Shown in pieces: positions 37,183-50,000 of a stretch of DNA of 64,000 nucleotides (its first letter is position 1; each line of letters opens with the position of its first letter). The translations under genes and the position numbers were made by a program. Under the pieces are notes generated by a model. The model saw only the letters and a program-made list of their open reading frames with translations, was not told where the DNA came from and ran no database searches. Source of the stretch: Synanceia verrucosa (Eukaryota > Chordata > Actinopteri > Perciformes > Synanceiidae); contig CM056567.1 in the NCBI GenBank assembly GCA_029721515.1, positions 830,507 to 894,506 on the forward strand, in the 5' to 3' direction.

Positions 37183-38436
37183 ATTTGGTTTTTGGTTGTC
37201 ACCATCTTGGTTTTTGGCTGTCACCGTCTTGGTTTTTGGTTGTCACCGTCTTGGTTTTTGGCCGTCACCGTCTTGGTTTTTGGTTGTCACCGTCTTGGTT
37301 TTTGGTTGTCACCGTCTTGGTTTTTGGCCGTCACCGTCTTGGTTTTTGGCCGTCACCGTCTTGGTTTTTGGTTGTCACCGTCTTGGTTTTTGGTTGTCAC
37401 CGTCTTGGTTTTTGGCCGTCACCATCTTGGTTTTTGGTTGTCACCATCTTGGTTTTTTGGTTGTCACCATCTTGGTTTTTGGTTGTCACCGTCTTGATTT
37501 TTGGCCGTCACCGTCTTGGTTTTTGGCCGTCACCGTCTTGGTTTTTGGTTGTCACCATCTTGGTTTTTGGTTGTCATCATCTTGGTTTTTGGTTGTCATC
37601 ATCTTGGTCTTTGGTTGTCACCATCTTGGTTTTTGGTTTTTGGCCGTCACCGTCTTGATTTTTGGCCGTCACCGTCTTGGTTTTTGGTTGTCACCGTCTT
37701 GGTTTTTGGTTGTCACCGTCTTGGTTTTTGGCCGTCACCATCTTGGTTTTTGGTTGTCATCATCTTGGTTTTTGGTTGTCACCGTCTTGGTTTTTGGCCG
37801 TCACCGTCTTGGTTTTTGGTTGTCACCGTCTTGGTTTTTGGTTGTCACCGTCTTGGTTTTTGGCCGTCACCATCTTGGTTTTTGGTTGTCATCATCTTGG
37901 TTTTTGGTTGTCACCGTCTTGGTTTTTGGCCGTCACCATCTTGGTTTTTGGTTGTCATCATCTTGGTTTTTGGTTGTCGTCATCTTGGTTTTTGGTTGTC
38001 ATCATCTTGGTCTTTGGTTATCACCATCTTGGTTTTTGGTTTTTGGCCGTCACCGTCTTGATTTTTGGCCGTCACCATCTTGGTTTTTGGTTGTCACCAT
38101 CTTGGTTTTTGGTTGTCACCATCTTGGTTTTGGTTATCACCATCTTGGTTTTTGGTTGTCACCATCTTGGTTTTTGGTTATCACCATCTTGGTTTTTGGT
38201 TGTCACCATCTTGGTTTTTGGTTGTCACCATCTTGGTTTTGGTTATCACCATCTTGGTTTTTGGTTGTCACCATCTTGGTTTTTGGTTGTCACCATCTTG
38301 GTTTTGGTTATCACCATCTTGGTTTTTGGCCGTCACCATCTTGGTTTTTGGTTGTCACCATCTTGGTTTTTGGCCGTCACCATCTTGGTTTTTGGTTGTC
38401 ACCATCTTGGTCTTTGGTTCTCACCATCTCACCATC
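37183..38436. repeat. 1.25-kb array of 22-bp units (GTCACCATCTTGGTTTTTGG)
   Basis: About 56 units ending in GTT, GCC or TTA before the next GTCACC. Variation is GTCACCGTC, GTCATCATC and CTTGATTTTT. Some units lack one or two T. An internal segment is duplicated at a spacing of 403 bp (37608 and 38011 carry the same TCTTTGG variant). Open in all + frames, so up to 435 residues are artefactual. Confidence 0.97.
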
Positions 38437-40640
38437 TGTTCTTTTTAAACAGCTCATTGCTGCAGTTAAATTGGAGTCTTGCTGTCCATCCTCTGTTCTC
38501 TGACACTGTCCCTCGGAGTCTTGGCTGCTGGATCTCAGGGTTTCAGTGTTGTAGCTGTCAGGCTGCACAAACACCAGCTGAATACCATTAAACCTCCTCT
38601 GGCGCTGTGTCGCCGTGCTGCACATCCATCCTCTTTTTCTAAAACCATCCTAAATATTTCCACGTCCCAGCTGCCAGTCAAACCTGCTGCTGTGTTGTGT
38701 GTCCTTGTCCTGTGGAAATGCATCCTGACAGTTTGAGGCGTACACTCAGCACCTCGCTGTTCACTCTTAAACTGCCCGCTTGCTGTTTGTTGACCTGTTT
38801 TCTTAGAAATAGCAGTGCTGTTCTGCTGTTCAGGTGTTTAGAGCCTAAACTGCTTCATGACAGTTCGTCCTCAGAGTTTTTACTGTCCACTCTGTCCTGA
38901 AATCATCATCTGTGACCTTATTTTAAAAGTGATGCTGCTCACTGACACCAGAGGATAATCCAGTGTTGTTAGACCTCTAATGGAGCAGCTTCGTCCTTCT
39001 GCCTGAATCTAATCTAAACTGTACTTTAATGTTACATTAAATATAATATATAGAAGTATTGTCACTGTCTTTGTTTACTTGACCGCCTCATTTAAACTTT
39101 ATTGTACATGGCATTGAGAGGAACTTTCATGAAGACAGGCCTCTTGTCTTTTAAATAGATGTTAATGATTTAAAATCGGTCTTTATGCAGATGCTGCTCT
39201 GATCACTTGAATATATAAAATATGATGTGTTCAAGTGTGGCTGGGAAATCTAAGAACATTCTGTTTGGATCTCAGATCAAGCCGAAATAAAATTCAGATG
39301 TTTTTATGTGAAGTTAGTTAACAGGGAAGCTGTAAGGGGTGGGAACTGACAAGGACTTCACAATACTTAAGATACGATTATTATTGCAATATGTTCAACA
39401 TCGATCACTGTGAAATTTAAAATGCAGCTTTGAATTCAAATTGTACGTACATGTATGTATGTATGTGCATATTAGGGCTGTCAAAGTGGATTTTTTTATT
39501 TTATAATTATATTTATTTTATTTAATATTATATTACTGATATTTTACCATTATATGAATATACACATTCATTATTAGATGACTACATTATTTTATTATTA
39601 TATGACTACTTTCTGACTTGATTAAACCACCTCAAAGCTTCGATGAAACAAAACAATTTTTAGCAGCAAGAATGAAGAATTTCTCGCCTCCGTCTTCGTC
39701 CTCCTGATGTAAAGTCTTGACGGCAGCGAAGCAGCCAGCGCCGCTTAACTTCACTTCACTGAGTTTTAACAGTTAATCCTCCAGATGGTGAGCTGCAGTG
39801 GAGCCAAGATGGAGGAATTCCCAGGTTAACTTGTCTGAACAGGCAGCCAGCAGACAGCAGCACAGGTGGGAGGATTTACAGCATCCTCGCCTCCGAAGAG
39901 AAAAAAAAAAAAAAAAGCTCCAGAAAGTGTTTGTGGTTAAACAGCGAGAAACAATCAACTGTCTCCACAGCAGAGATTCCTCCATCTTTAAACGGTCCTG
40001 ACTGGACTGGTTTCTCTTAAAGTTAAAATATCTCTATATCTATCTCATTCTCCCCCCATCGTATTGATCTGCAGTTCATCTGGATTTCATCAGAAGAGCT
40101 CACATTGATCTGATGTCTGTCGGCATGAACTTTATTGGAAAGTCTCTTCTGTTTTCTCCACAGTTCAGATGGATGTCACTTTTATCTCAGAGAGTCTGAG
40201 CCGAGCCGGTCCAGATAGTTCACCGTTTAATTTACGCACAGAAGCAAGAAATCAAATGTTTGGAAAAAACAGGAGCCAACAGTAACAATAGAGCAGAATA
40301 GAATAGATCTTTATTGTCGTTGCCTTTAATGAAATGCAGTTCAGCAGCTCTTAGATCAATTTAGCAGCATGAGACTCATGAAAAAGATGATATATGATGT
40401 AAAAATGGAATAAATTGAATGAGGAAGTGTGCAGACTACAGTATTCATGTGTAAAAGCTGTAATTCTCAGGCTTTAATCAGAGAATGCTGCATCTCGTCC
40501 TTATATTCAGGATAATAGCGGCTCATTGATGTGCAGAGTGACGGTGAAGCTTCAGCTCTGCTCTGCAGCAGGAAAAAGTGCAGCTTGATTTGTTTCTTTG
40601 ACTCCAGCTGCACTTTAGGAAACAACGAGAACAAAAGGTG
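38437..40640. other. Noncoding interval
   Basis: Holds degenerate interspersed-repeat-like text at 39340-39425 (GGGAACTGACAAGGACTTCA, then ATACGATTATTATTGCAATA) and a LINE-tail-like fragment at 40297-40345. Small open frames at 38479-38900 have no recognisable domain. Confidence 0.35.
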
Positions 40641-41036
40641 GAAGCTGATCTAATCGTCTGAAGCTGATCTTGAAGCTGATCTTGAAGCTGATCTCGTCGT
40701 CTGAAGCTGATCTTGAAGCTGATCTAATCGTCTGAAGCTGATCTTGAAGCTGATCTAATCGTCTGAAGCTGATCTTGAAGCTGATCTCGTCGTCTGAAGC
40801 TGATCTTGAAGCTGATCTAATCGTCTGAAGCTGATCTTGAAGCTGATCTAATCGTCTGAAGCTGATCTTGAAGCTGATCTAATCGTCTGAAGCTGATCTT
40901 GAAGCTGATCTAATCGTCTGAAGCTGATCTTGAAGCTGATCTCGTCGTCTGGAGCTGATCTTGAAGCTGATCTCGTCGTCTGAAGCTGATCTTGAAGCTG
41001 ATCTCGTCGTCTGAAGCTGATCTTGAAGCTGATCTG
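40641..41036. repeat. 31-bp array (GAAGCTGATCTT + GAAGCTGATCTAATCGTCT)
   Basis: About 13 units of 31 bp. Two versions differ at TAATCG versus CGTCG. Confidence 0.96.
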
Positions 41037-41640
41037 TTGACTCTGCTCCTCCTGACCTCCATGGGGCTCCAGCTCTGCTCTAATCCCACATACAGGAGTC
41101 CAGGCGTGGATTAGTCTCCGGCAGAGACCCCTTAGATCCAGATCAGACTTCCTGCTGCTTCAAACCGACTGTCGCCTCTCATCCTTCATCCTCTCCTTCC
41201 TTCCTTTCCTCGCTTCCTTTGTTTCTTCATATATTCTCGTCACTTTTACCCCCCCCCCCCACCACCATACCACCTCCACCACAGCATCCCAGCATGCTCA
41301 GCAGGGGGATCAGACTGTAGACGATGAGGTGACGATGACTACAGCTGTCTGAACAATAACAAATTAACATTTAAAGAGCATACACAAACACAAGGATGGA
41401 GCAAAACAATAATAATACATACATTTAAAAAATAAATGTATACACCAGATGCTCAGGGCATGTAATTAAATGTAATTAGATAAAATTAAAGGACTTTTTT
41501 TTTTCCAGTGCCGTCATAAGATCCTTATCGTCTCTGGTCTGTTGGCAGGAAGATTAAAGTATTTATTTTTATTTCTATTAATTTACCACCAGTGAGATCA
41601 CCAACACCTCATTCCAACAACATTAATGTTTTCAATGTCT
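41037..41640. other. Unique noncoding spacer
   Basis: Contains a C run near 41250. No gene recognised. Confidence 0.4.
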
Positions 41641-42440
41641 GCTCTACTGAGCTCCATTCTGCTCTACTGAGCTCTATTCTGCTGTACTGAGCTCTATTCT
41701 GCTGTACTGAGCTCTACTGAGCTCTATTCTGCTGTACTGAGCTCTATTCTGCTGTACTGAGCTCTACTGAGCTCCGTTCTGCTGTACTGAGCTCTATTCT
41801 GCTGTACTGAGCTCTACTGAGCTCTATTCTGCTCTACTGAGCTCTATTCTGCTGTACTGAGCTCTACTGAGCTCTATTCTGCTGTACTGAGCTCTACTGA
41901 GCTCCATTCTGCTCTACTGAGCTCTATTCTGCTGTACTGAGCTCTACTGAGCTCCATTCTGCTCTACTGAGCTCCATTCTGCTCTACTGAGCTCTATTCT
42001 GCTGTACTGAGCTCTACTGAGCTCTATTCTGCTGTACTGAGCTCTATTCTGCTGTACTGAGCTCTACTGAGCTCTATTCTGCTCTACTGAGCTCCATTCT
42101 GCTCTACTGAGCTCTATTCTGCTGTACTGAGCTCTACTGAGCTCCATTCTGCTCTACTGAGCTCTATTCTGCTGTACTGAGCTCTACTGAGCTCCATTCT
42201 GCTCTACTGAGCTCCATTCTGCTCTACTGAGCTCTATTCTGCTGTACTGAGCTCTACTGAGCTCTATTCTGCTGTACTGAGCTCTACTGAGCTCCATTCT
42301 GCTCTACTGAGCTCTATTCTGCTGTACTGAGCTCTACTGAGCTCCATTCTGCTCTACTGAGCTCTATTCTGCTCTACTGAGCTCTACTGAGCTCCATTCT
42401 GCTCTACTGGGCTCTGTTCTGCTGTACTGAGCTCTATTTT
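41641..42440. repeat. 80 decamers in perfect register (GCTSTACTGA / GCTCYATTCT)
   Basis: The 800 bp split into 80 consecutive 10-mers without an indel. Two decamer types, GCTGTACTGA/GCTCTACTGA and GCTCTATTCT/GCTCCATTCT, alternate in 20- and 30-bp higher-order units. Confidence 0.97.
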
Positions 42441-42826
42441 GCTCCGTGGTGCGTTCAAGTGCAGCTTTTTGTTGTTTTTTTTTTACTGTGAAACCAGAAG
42501 CATCAACAGTTTTCTTTTTGTCCAACATGAAGGATTCTTCGTATATTTATCCTTTAATGGAGAGTCGCATTAAAGAGACACACAGTTTATTTTCTCTTGT
42601 TATTATTTACAGTATTATTATTATTATTAATAATATTATTGTTGTTATTATTAATATTAATATTATTAGTATTATTTGCATCCAAATATGACAAAACTCA
42701 TCTTTAGTGTGGACGTCTCTCTGTTTCTTTGTGCTTTTCTTTGTTGGGAATCAGACGACGAATCTTTCTGACGATAATATGATTTTTATCCAGTGAGAGC
42801 AGAAAAGACGGAATAAATCACTGAGC

Positions 42827-42871
<45 letters not shown>
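42827..42871. repeat. (CA)n microsatellite
   Basis: About 22 CA dinucleotides. Confidence 0.95.
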
Positions 42872-42874
<3 letters not shown>

Positions 42875-42938
42875 CAAGCTGATCCTCCAGCAGCGCTAAC
42901 GAAGACAGATCAGCTGACAACGCTTTGAATGTCACCCT

Positions 42939-42959
42939 GTGTGTGTGTGTGTGTGTGTG
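42939..42959. repeat. (GT)n microsatellite
   Basis: About 10 GT dinucleotides, in opposite sense to the CA tract 70 bp upstream. Confidence 0.93.
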
Positions 42960-43929
42960 AGCTTTGCTGCACCTCCAACAACACTGCTGCAACATATAAA
43001 TAAAAATGAGTATAAACACACATATAAATACAAACACATATCCATAAAAATATAAATAAATACATATATAAGAAGCTTTTTAATGTGAAATGAAACAGGA
43101 AGTTGCAGTTTAGTGTTTGCTGATTTTCAGGTTTCAAAAATAAACACATAAATCAGGTAAATCGGAGAATAATTCGTCCCCTGAAGTTGTAGTGATTAAT
43201 GTGTCATCGTGGGTCAAACAGTTCACTCAGTCGTTCACTCTCAGGCTTTATTCTAATGTGACAGACGGTAAAAGAACAGATATTTCATCTCTCTGCTTAA
43301 TCTTTATTAATCTGTCAGAATAATCAGAGACCAGCAGCCTGAAGTCCTGCTAGCGACATGCTAGCACTCTCTGACAAGAGCGGCCAGCTGTGATGTCATC
43401 AAATCGTTGGTCACTGCTTTGCTCTCTTTTCATTGGTCGCTCATGACTTCATCTTGTTGGCTGCATTAAAAAAAATAATCAAAAATATCAGTGATCCAGA
43501 AGGTGTTTGTCGTTGCTATGGTGACAGTGGGTCAGGAGTGATCAGAGTAGAGGTACTACTTGGTGACCTGAGGGAGATGGATGGAGGGTGAGGAGGGGTT
43601 GATTACTGCTGAACGAATCAAGAAACAACAGAGAGAACAAAAAGCAAATCAAGACAGGAAGAAAAGTAAGAGGATCTAAAAATACTCTGTTGTGTTTGAG
43701 TGGAGAGAAGAGCAGGGAGCTCTGATCCCAGACCAGCACCTGAACACAGTGAATGAATCCTATTCATGATGTAATCAATACAACACAATGGAAGGAGAGA
43801 TGTTTCTGCTGAACGACAATAAAATAAGACATGATGAGATAAGATAAGAAGGAAATTCTTTCACTGCAGTTTCCATACACAGTAGGAAAAAGAGAGGAGA
43901 TTTAAAACAATTTATAAAAGTATATAAAC

Positions 43930-44310
43930 TCCTAAAGTGTCTTAAAGTAAAATGTGGGTCATTAAGGTCTTAAATTGTCTTAAATTTATCGTAGATTTGC
44001 TGTCGATATTAAATTTTCAGATGGTGTGTTTAATGCCGATAGGAAAACATAGCATTCATAGATTTACTGGAATTGTGCACGTTATTTTGTTATTCCCTCA
44101 ATTTATATAATTGTTTTAAGTATTAAAGGGCTGAAAAAAACCCAAAATAATTAACGGAGATTAATTATTATTAATAGATTTTTTTTTCAGCGTCAGCCTC
44201 AAAACTCCACATTGGTCTGGACCGACAATAAATGGACTATTTTCTACCAAAGAGATTGTTTTGACATTTTTGTAGAGGTCTTAAAAAGTATTAACTTTGA
44301 GGTGTTTTTT
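43930..44310 (+). mobile_element. Interspersed repeat, copy A (shared with 49895-50350, inverted)
   Basis: GGTCTTAAATTGTCTTAAAT, then TATTAAATTTTCAGATGGTG and AATGCCGATAGGAAAAC, match the reverse complement of 50222-50320. The CAGCCTCAAAACTCCA segment at about 44191 matches the complement of about 50010-50045. No ORF. Presumably a nonautonomous element of a kind common in fish; I cannot name the family. Confidence 0.65.
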
Positions 44311-44576
44311 TTTTTTGAATTACTGAAACTTTATTGTTAAATGTGACAACATGAGCATAACAAACAATAATAACAGTGAAAGTGAAGGACAGCTCTTGCA
44401 GGTTTCCTTCTCCCATGATCCTCCACTGTTTGACCTCGTTAAGGGAGGTCGCCTCTAATTGAACGCCACTCGTCTGAATGACAGGAAAGGTCAACTCATG
44501 TTGAACTTCCTGTTGCTGCAGACCTGAGACTCAACTCTTCTTCATCATTAGCTTTTAAAAAAAGAAATGAGGACGA

Positions 44577-45042
44577 CTCCTCATCCTCTTCCTCCTCCTC
44601 CTCTTCCTCCTTTTCCTCTTCCTCCTCTTCTTCCTCCTCATCCTCCTCTTCTTCCTCCTACTCCTCCTCCTCCTCTTCTCTCTCCTCTTCCCCTCCTCCT
44701 CTTCTCTCTCCTCTTCCCATCCTCCTCTTCCTCCTCTCCTCTCTCCTCTGCCTCTTCTCTTCCTCCTCCTCCCCCTCTTCCTCTTCCTCTTCTCTCTCCT
44801 CCTCCTCCCCCTCTTCCTCCTCTCCTCTCTCCTCTTCCTCTTCTCTTCCTCCTCCTCCCCCTCCTCCTCTTCCTCTTCTCTCCTCCTCTTCTCTCTCCTC
44901 TTCCTCCTCCTCCTCTCTCTCCTCTTCTTCCTCCTCCTCTTCCTCCTCCTCTCTCTTCTCTTCCTCCTCTCCTCTCTCCTCTTCCTCTTCTCTTCCTCCT
45001 CCTCCCCCTCTTCCTCTTCCTCTTCTCTCTCCTCTTCCTCTG
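44577..45042. repeat. (CCT/CTT)n polypyrimidine array
   Basis: About 465 bp of TCCTCC, TCTTCC and CTCTCTCC triplet-like units. Pro/Leu/Ser frames are by-products. Confidence 0.95.
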
Positions 45043-45401
45043 GATGATCTGAAGCAGATAGATGTTTAAAGATAAACTGTCACATTAAATCTGGTTTTGT
45101 TCTTCCAGGACATCTGAGGGGGTCCACCCCCGCCTCCAGACTTCCTGTTTACTTCCTGGATCACAGTGAGCACTTCCTGTCCGTGGCAGCAGATTCACAC
45201 ACTGTGAGTGTCTTTAAGGTTTTTAAGGTCTTTAGGGTCTTTAATGGCTTGAAGGTTTGTTTTCTGACATGATTCTTCCTTTTTTTGTCCTTTATTCTAC
45301 TTTTCTTCTTCCTGCTGCTGTTTCCTGTCTGTTTCTTCTCGTTCATTCATTTATTCTGTTTTTCTCTGGCTGACCCATTGGCTGGTTTGGGGTGTGTTAA
45401 C

Positions 45402-45425
45402 ACACACACACACACACACACACAC
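45402..45425. repeat. (CA)n microsatellite
   Basis: About 12 CA dinucleotides. Confidence 0.93.
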
Positions 45426-45559
45426 TCAGCTGGAGTCCATTCAAGCTTGAGCTGATGACGGTTAGCATCCGTCTGATTAGCCGCACTAGCATTAGCTTAG
45501 CTCCTTGCTGCTAGCTCAGACAGGAAGTCCTTCCCTGATGTTTTAATTTTTATTACTAT

Positions 45560-45910
45560 GTTTTCACCTGGGTTTGTTTGTTTGTTTGTTGGTTTGTGTT
45601 GGTTTGCAAAATAATTCAAAAAGTTATGGACGGATTTTGACAAAATTTTCAGGATTTGGTCGGAGGTGGCCTGACTTAAAACTGATTAATTTTTTATGGT
45701 GATTGGATCCAATTCAAGGTCATCAAAGTCAAATGAAAGGTCATGTCGCGGTAACGTATGAGAGATTTAGCATATTTCTGAATGCTCCAGGGTGTACAGT
45801 CAAATATGTCAAGGTCAAATATGAATTTTTATAACCATAAATTCATGTAGGAAGGAGCTAGAGCAATGCAACCGGTCTCAAAATATCTGGAATTCTCAAC
45901 ATTATTTGCA
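45560..45910. mobile_element. TTTG-headed interspersed repeat-like segment
   Basis: Starts with (GTTT)n, then TGCAAAATAATTCAAAAAGT, ATGGACGGATTTTGACAAAA and TTTTCAGGATTTGGT. This pattern (TTTG run, then ACGGATTTTGA..AATTTTCAGG) recurs in many animal genomes as a dispersed repeat. No ORF. Family unknown to me. Confidence 0.5.
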
Positions 45911-46405
45911 AAGTTTTACTGTTACTTTGGTCTTTTTAAATTTGAAATGTGTCAAAATCTGAAATCGAGAGAACGTAAATAAAAAGTAGATGATATTCAT
46001 GTAAATACAAGGTTAAATGTGGGTTTCAAAGTGCGTCAGAATCAACACATTCACTCTTGCAGGAGTATACGCTCTGTCAGAATGCTGCCTTAGCAGAGGT
46101 CTGCGCTCTCTGAGTGATTTTCTCATTACACATGTGACTTTTTCAAAATAAAACCAGCCGTTCAGAAGCGTGTTGCTGTCATTCTTCTCCATGACTGCAG
46201 CAGGAAACAGGAAGCTGCTGGTGAGGGAGCGGCTAACCAGAGACAAAATAAAAGCACCAGGTTATAAAGAATCACATGTTATGACTTCAGTCTAATGGTG
46301 ATTAATGCTGACAGTGATCAATAAATACATTTCTGGGTTATTTGTTGTTGAGCTGCAGCTGGTCTCAGGTTGACAGGCAGGTATGGTGTTTTCAGACTCA
46401 GTCAA

Positions 46406-46408
<3 letters not shown>

Positions 46409-46447
<39 letters not shown>
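46409..46447. repeat. (GT)n microsatellite
   Basis: About 19 GT dinucleotides. Confidence 0.95.
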
Positions 46448-46450
<3 letters not shown>

Positions 46451-46540
46451 ATCCCTTAAATCATTAATTTTCTGCTTGGAGCACAAAGCAGCCCTGATGT
46501 CATTTCTGATTCAGCGAGACAAGACTGAGACAAACTGAAT

Positions 46541-46541
46541 G

Positions 46542-46574
<33 letters not shown>
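46541..46574. repeat. (CA)n microsatellite
   Basis: About 17 CA dinucleotides. Confidence 0.95.
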
Positions 46575-46576
<2 letters not shown>

Positions 46577-46884
46577 CCCTGCTTGTGTACCTGCTGTAAT
46601 TCTCACCTGGCAGAGCTCCTGTCGCAGTAAAACACAGTGACAGGAGCAAACTGTTAAAATCGATCAAATTAACATGGAGTTCTGTTGAGGCGTGGCGTCG
46701 CTCTGACCTGATACTCCTGAACATCAACATCTTTATGTTTATTTTGAAAAGACAGGTGTACACAGCTTCGTGAGTACTTCCTGTCCTGTTCACTGACACG
46801 TTTGTGAGGAAATATGACGTCTTGGCAGGTTAATGCTAAGTGGCTAAATGCTAATGTTTGACATCCTCACAGCCGACGGCCACC

Positions 46885-46896
46885 ATGACCTGCTGA
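46885..46896 (+). promoter_or_regulatory. Minimal upstream ORF (Met-Thr-Cys-stop) ahead of the sema6 start
   Basis: An ATG in a near-perfect GCCACCATGA context opens a three-codon frame ending in TGA, 39 nt before the main ATG. If the exon starts after the AG at 46871-46872, this uORF lies in the mature 5' UTR and could lower translation of the semaphorin. Function is inferred. Confidence 0.5.
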
Positions 46897-46935
46897 CATC
46901 ACTAAGCCCCGCCTCCTCCTCCCCCCCCCTACAAA

Positions 46936-47077
46936 ATGGTGACCGACCGGCCGTTGCCATGGCAGCGTCCGGCCACGCTGCTCCGGCTGCTGCTCACTTC
47001 CTGTTTCCTGTCGGAGGCGGCCTCCACCACGCCCTTCCCCAAAGACCTGGAGCCGATCACCGTGGTCAGCTCTGAGC
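46936..47077 (+). CDS. sema6c: sema6 coding exon 1: start codon and signal peptide
   Basis: Encodes residues 1-47 plus one base. The ATG has A at -3 and G at +4, a good context. Residues 13-30 are Leu-rich and end in EAAS, typical of a secretory signal peptide, followed by a PFPKDLEP stretch matching the mature N-terminus of class 6 semaphorins. The donor is GAGC|GTGAGT (phase 1). A plausible acceptor AG lies at 46871-46872, so the exon probably begins near 46873 with a short 5' UTR. Confidence 0.88.
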
Positions 47078-50000
47078 GTGAGTAGTAGATTATCATTAAT
47101 AACTGGAATTTAGCATCCCAGTCAAAAAATAATAAGAATGTGCTTTGATATTTATTCTGCTTCATTGTAAAATATTACATTTGAAAAGTTCTGGGTAACA
47201 GACGGTACTATCCTATTACACAGACATTTTGTTTTTTATTTTATGGTTATTTCTACAGCTCACATCTACACAACAAATAGTGAAAATACATTTTATTCCT
47301 CTAATAAGTGGGTTTAACATTTCATTTGCAATTAAAAATATATTTTTCATCCTTTGTTATTTAGTACATATGGTAAATATTTGTTCTATTATTGTTACTT
47401 ATTCTGTCTTTGCTGTTGTTTATTGTATTTTGTGGAGGGTGAATTTCCTCCAATGGGGGATAAATTAAAAACTATTCTTTTCTCTGACAGCTTAATTTCC
47501 CTTTGGAGAATAATAAAGTTAGCATGTATCATTTAGATTAACTGTAACAGGAACATTAAATATATCCTGGTGATCAGTAATGCTCTTATTTTAGGGCTGA
47601 CACTGGGTGGAGCATAATAAACCTCTAAATCTGTGTAGAGAATAAACACAAGGTGCGTCTCTTTAAACTGAGCTCAGGAGCTTCCTGTTTGTCTCAACAT
47701 TTGGTCCCTGAGGACTCGTCTCTTCGTCCATTAATGGTCCAGATTATCGTCCCTCTGTCTCTGCAGACTCGCAGCAGTTTCCAGGTTTTCAGGGTTTGCT
47801 TCAGGACAACGACACGCTGCGTCTGGGTCTGGACTTCCAGAGGCTTCTACGCATCAACCACATGTTGTACATCGCCGCCAGGTCAGTGTGTTCGCACGAA
47901 AACACTCCAGACGCACCAGTGAGAGATATTTTTAAAAACCTTCTATTAGTCATATGTTCTACTTCATTGTCAGTTTTTATGCTTTCAGTTCTGTGTTTCT
48001 TCTTGGACTTTATTTTATCTATAAATCCAATTGAATAAAACTTTATTTTTATGTATTTGGACTCGTCAGGGATCACGTGTTCGCAGTGAATCTTACCAAA
48101 GCTTCAGAGCAGTTCGTCCCTCAGCTGGTGAGTAAAATGATAAATAATCCACAGTAACATCAGTTTATCACATAAATACACTTCAGTTTGCTTCTGGAAA
48201 CATAGAGGAGTGTTTTTTCTTTTTTATTGGCTCAAAAGATGAAACATTGAGGGTGGATGGAGACGTTTATGTTCTCAGATTATTTATTCTAACAGTGATG
48301 CTATAAAGTGATTATAAAGAATAAAGTGACTCATGGAAACTTTTAAGCTTTCAGGACGAAGACGAATCAATAATCAGTGACCTGAATCCAGAGAGAACCC
48401 TGACATGTTTTTGGAAACCTCTTAAACGTCATTAAGACATATTTATAATATGCAGTTTATACTTATTTATTGTCATATGTTTTATCATATTTTATTATTA
48501 TCTTGTTATATTATTACATTATTTTTTCATTTTCTTGATTAGTTGTCTAGTCTATAAAATGAGAGAAAATATTGAAAATGGGTGATCACACAGTTAGAGG
48601 TCAAAGGTCAGAGGTCTCTGCTGTCACGTCATCACTTCAGCTCTTCCTCCACTGGACTCTTCTCTGAACAGCAGCATCACTTCCTGTCAGCAGCTTCCTT
48701 TGATCTTCACGCCTCCTCCTCATCAAAGCCAGAGGTCACTGGGTGGCATTATGGGATGGCCTGCAGCGGCTCTTTGATGTGTGAGATGTTGCCGTAGTGA
48801 TCAGTGATCGCTTCTCTCTGTAGATGTACAGAGTGGCTAAAAGGTTTCATTCAGGACCTTCAGTGCTCCGTGACACCTGGGTCTACCAGACCAGAACCAT
48901 CAGACCTGGTCAGAAACACTGGATCAGAACCACCAGACCAGATCCATGAGGCCAGAACCACCTGGTCAGAACCCTGAGACCAGACCGGCTAAGGTTGGTC
49001 GTTGTATAAGCAGCTGCAGCAGCTCATCAGGGAGCAATGGTCTCCGTGGAGACCACCCACTTCCCCAACTGAGACATCTCCATGGCAACCTGACAAGAAC
49101 CGGTCCGGCTGAGAGCAGAGGAGGGTTGGACTCAACTCAAACCAGAGTCCTGATCCTTTATTTTCTGGTTCACCTGAGCAGTCTGAGCCGTCAGGTGTGA
49201 CTCACCTGAGCCTCTGCTTTCATCTCACCTCACTTCCACTTCCTGTTTTCCAGAAGCTGACGTGGCGATCCAAAGACGTCAGTAAGTGTACGGTCCGAGG
49301 GAAGAACAGCGTGAGTTCATCCTCCTTCCTCTTTTCTTTTCCTTCCTTCCTTTTGAATACTGAACTCGTGCTTAATAAACTTCATGAACAGCTGTTTTAC
49401 TCATTAATAATGTTTACATATTGAGTTATTCCATCATCAGCTTGTGCGAGATACAATAGTTTATGACATTAGTAAGTAAACTATCTATTAACGGTTTATT
49501 GTTGTAATATTTAATGTGCTGTTCTAAGTGTTTATTAGTGATCAGCAAATTATTTGTGAACATTTAATAAATCCTCTGAGAAATCATCTGTGAAACCAGG
49601 CGATGAGCGTCTGCTCGTGTTTTCAGGACGAGTGCTACAACTACGTCAAAGTTTTAGTGCCGAGAAACGATGAGACGTTGTTCGCCTGCGGCACCAACGC
49701 CTTCAACCCCACCTGCAGGAACTACCAGGTGAGAGACAGTACGTTCAGTATGTGAACCCTGCACCTTCAAAATAAAAACAAAATACAGCTTCAGTTCATT
49801 TCTACAGCTCTTACAGACAGTCAGAAATATATATATATATATATATATATATGTTCATTCATAAACACACACATACAGTACAGGACATCAGGGTTCTTTC
49901 ACCATTTTAAAAGTAAAATTTAATAGTTTTTAAGATCTCAACAAATATAATTTAAGACCCAAAAATGTCATCACAATTTCTTTGGTAAATAATAGTCAGT

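Larger units (their letters stand above)
42441..43929. other. Noncoding interval
   Basis: Contains (TTA)n-like text near 42610-42670, a CA tract at 42827-42871 and a GT tract at 42939-42959. No gene recognised. Confidence 0.4.
45043..46872. other. 3' part of the putative intron 1
   Basis: Contains a CA tract at 45402-45425, GTTAGC-type text at 45460-45515, an interspersed-repeat-like segment at 45560-45910, a GT tract at 46409-46447 and a CA tract at 46541-46574. Ends in a plausible acceptor at 46871-46872. Confidence 0.45.

Noticed and set aside
37196..38503. 435-residue repetitive frame with a WLSPSWF-like motif
   Set aside because: Product of a 22-bp array that is open in all three + frames.
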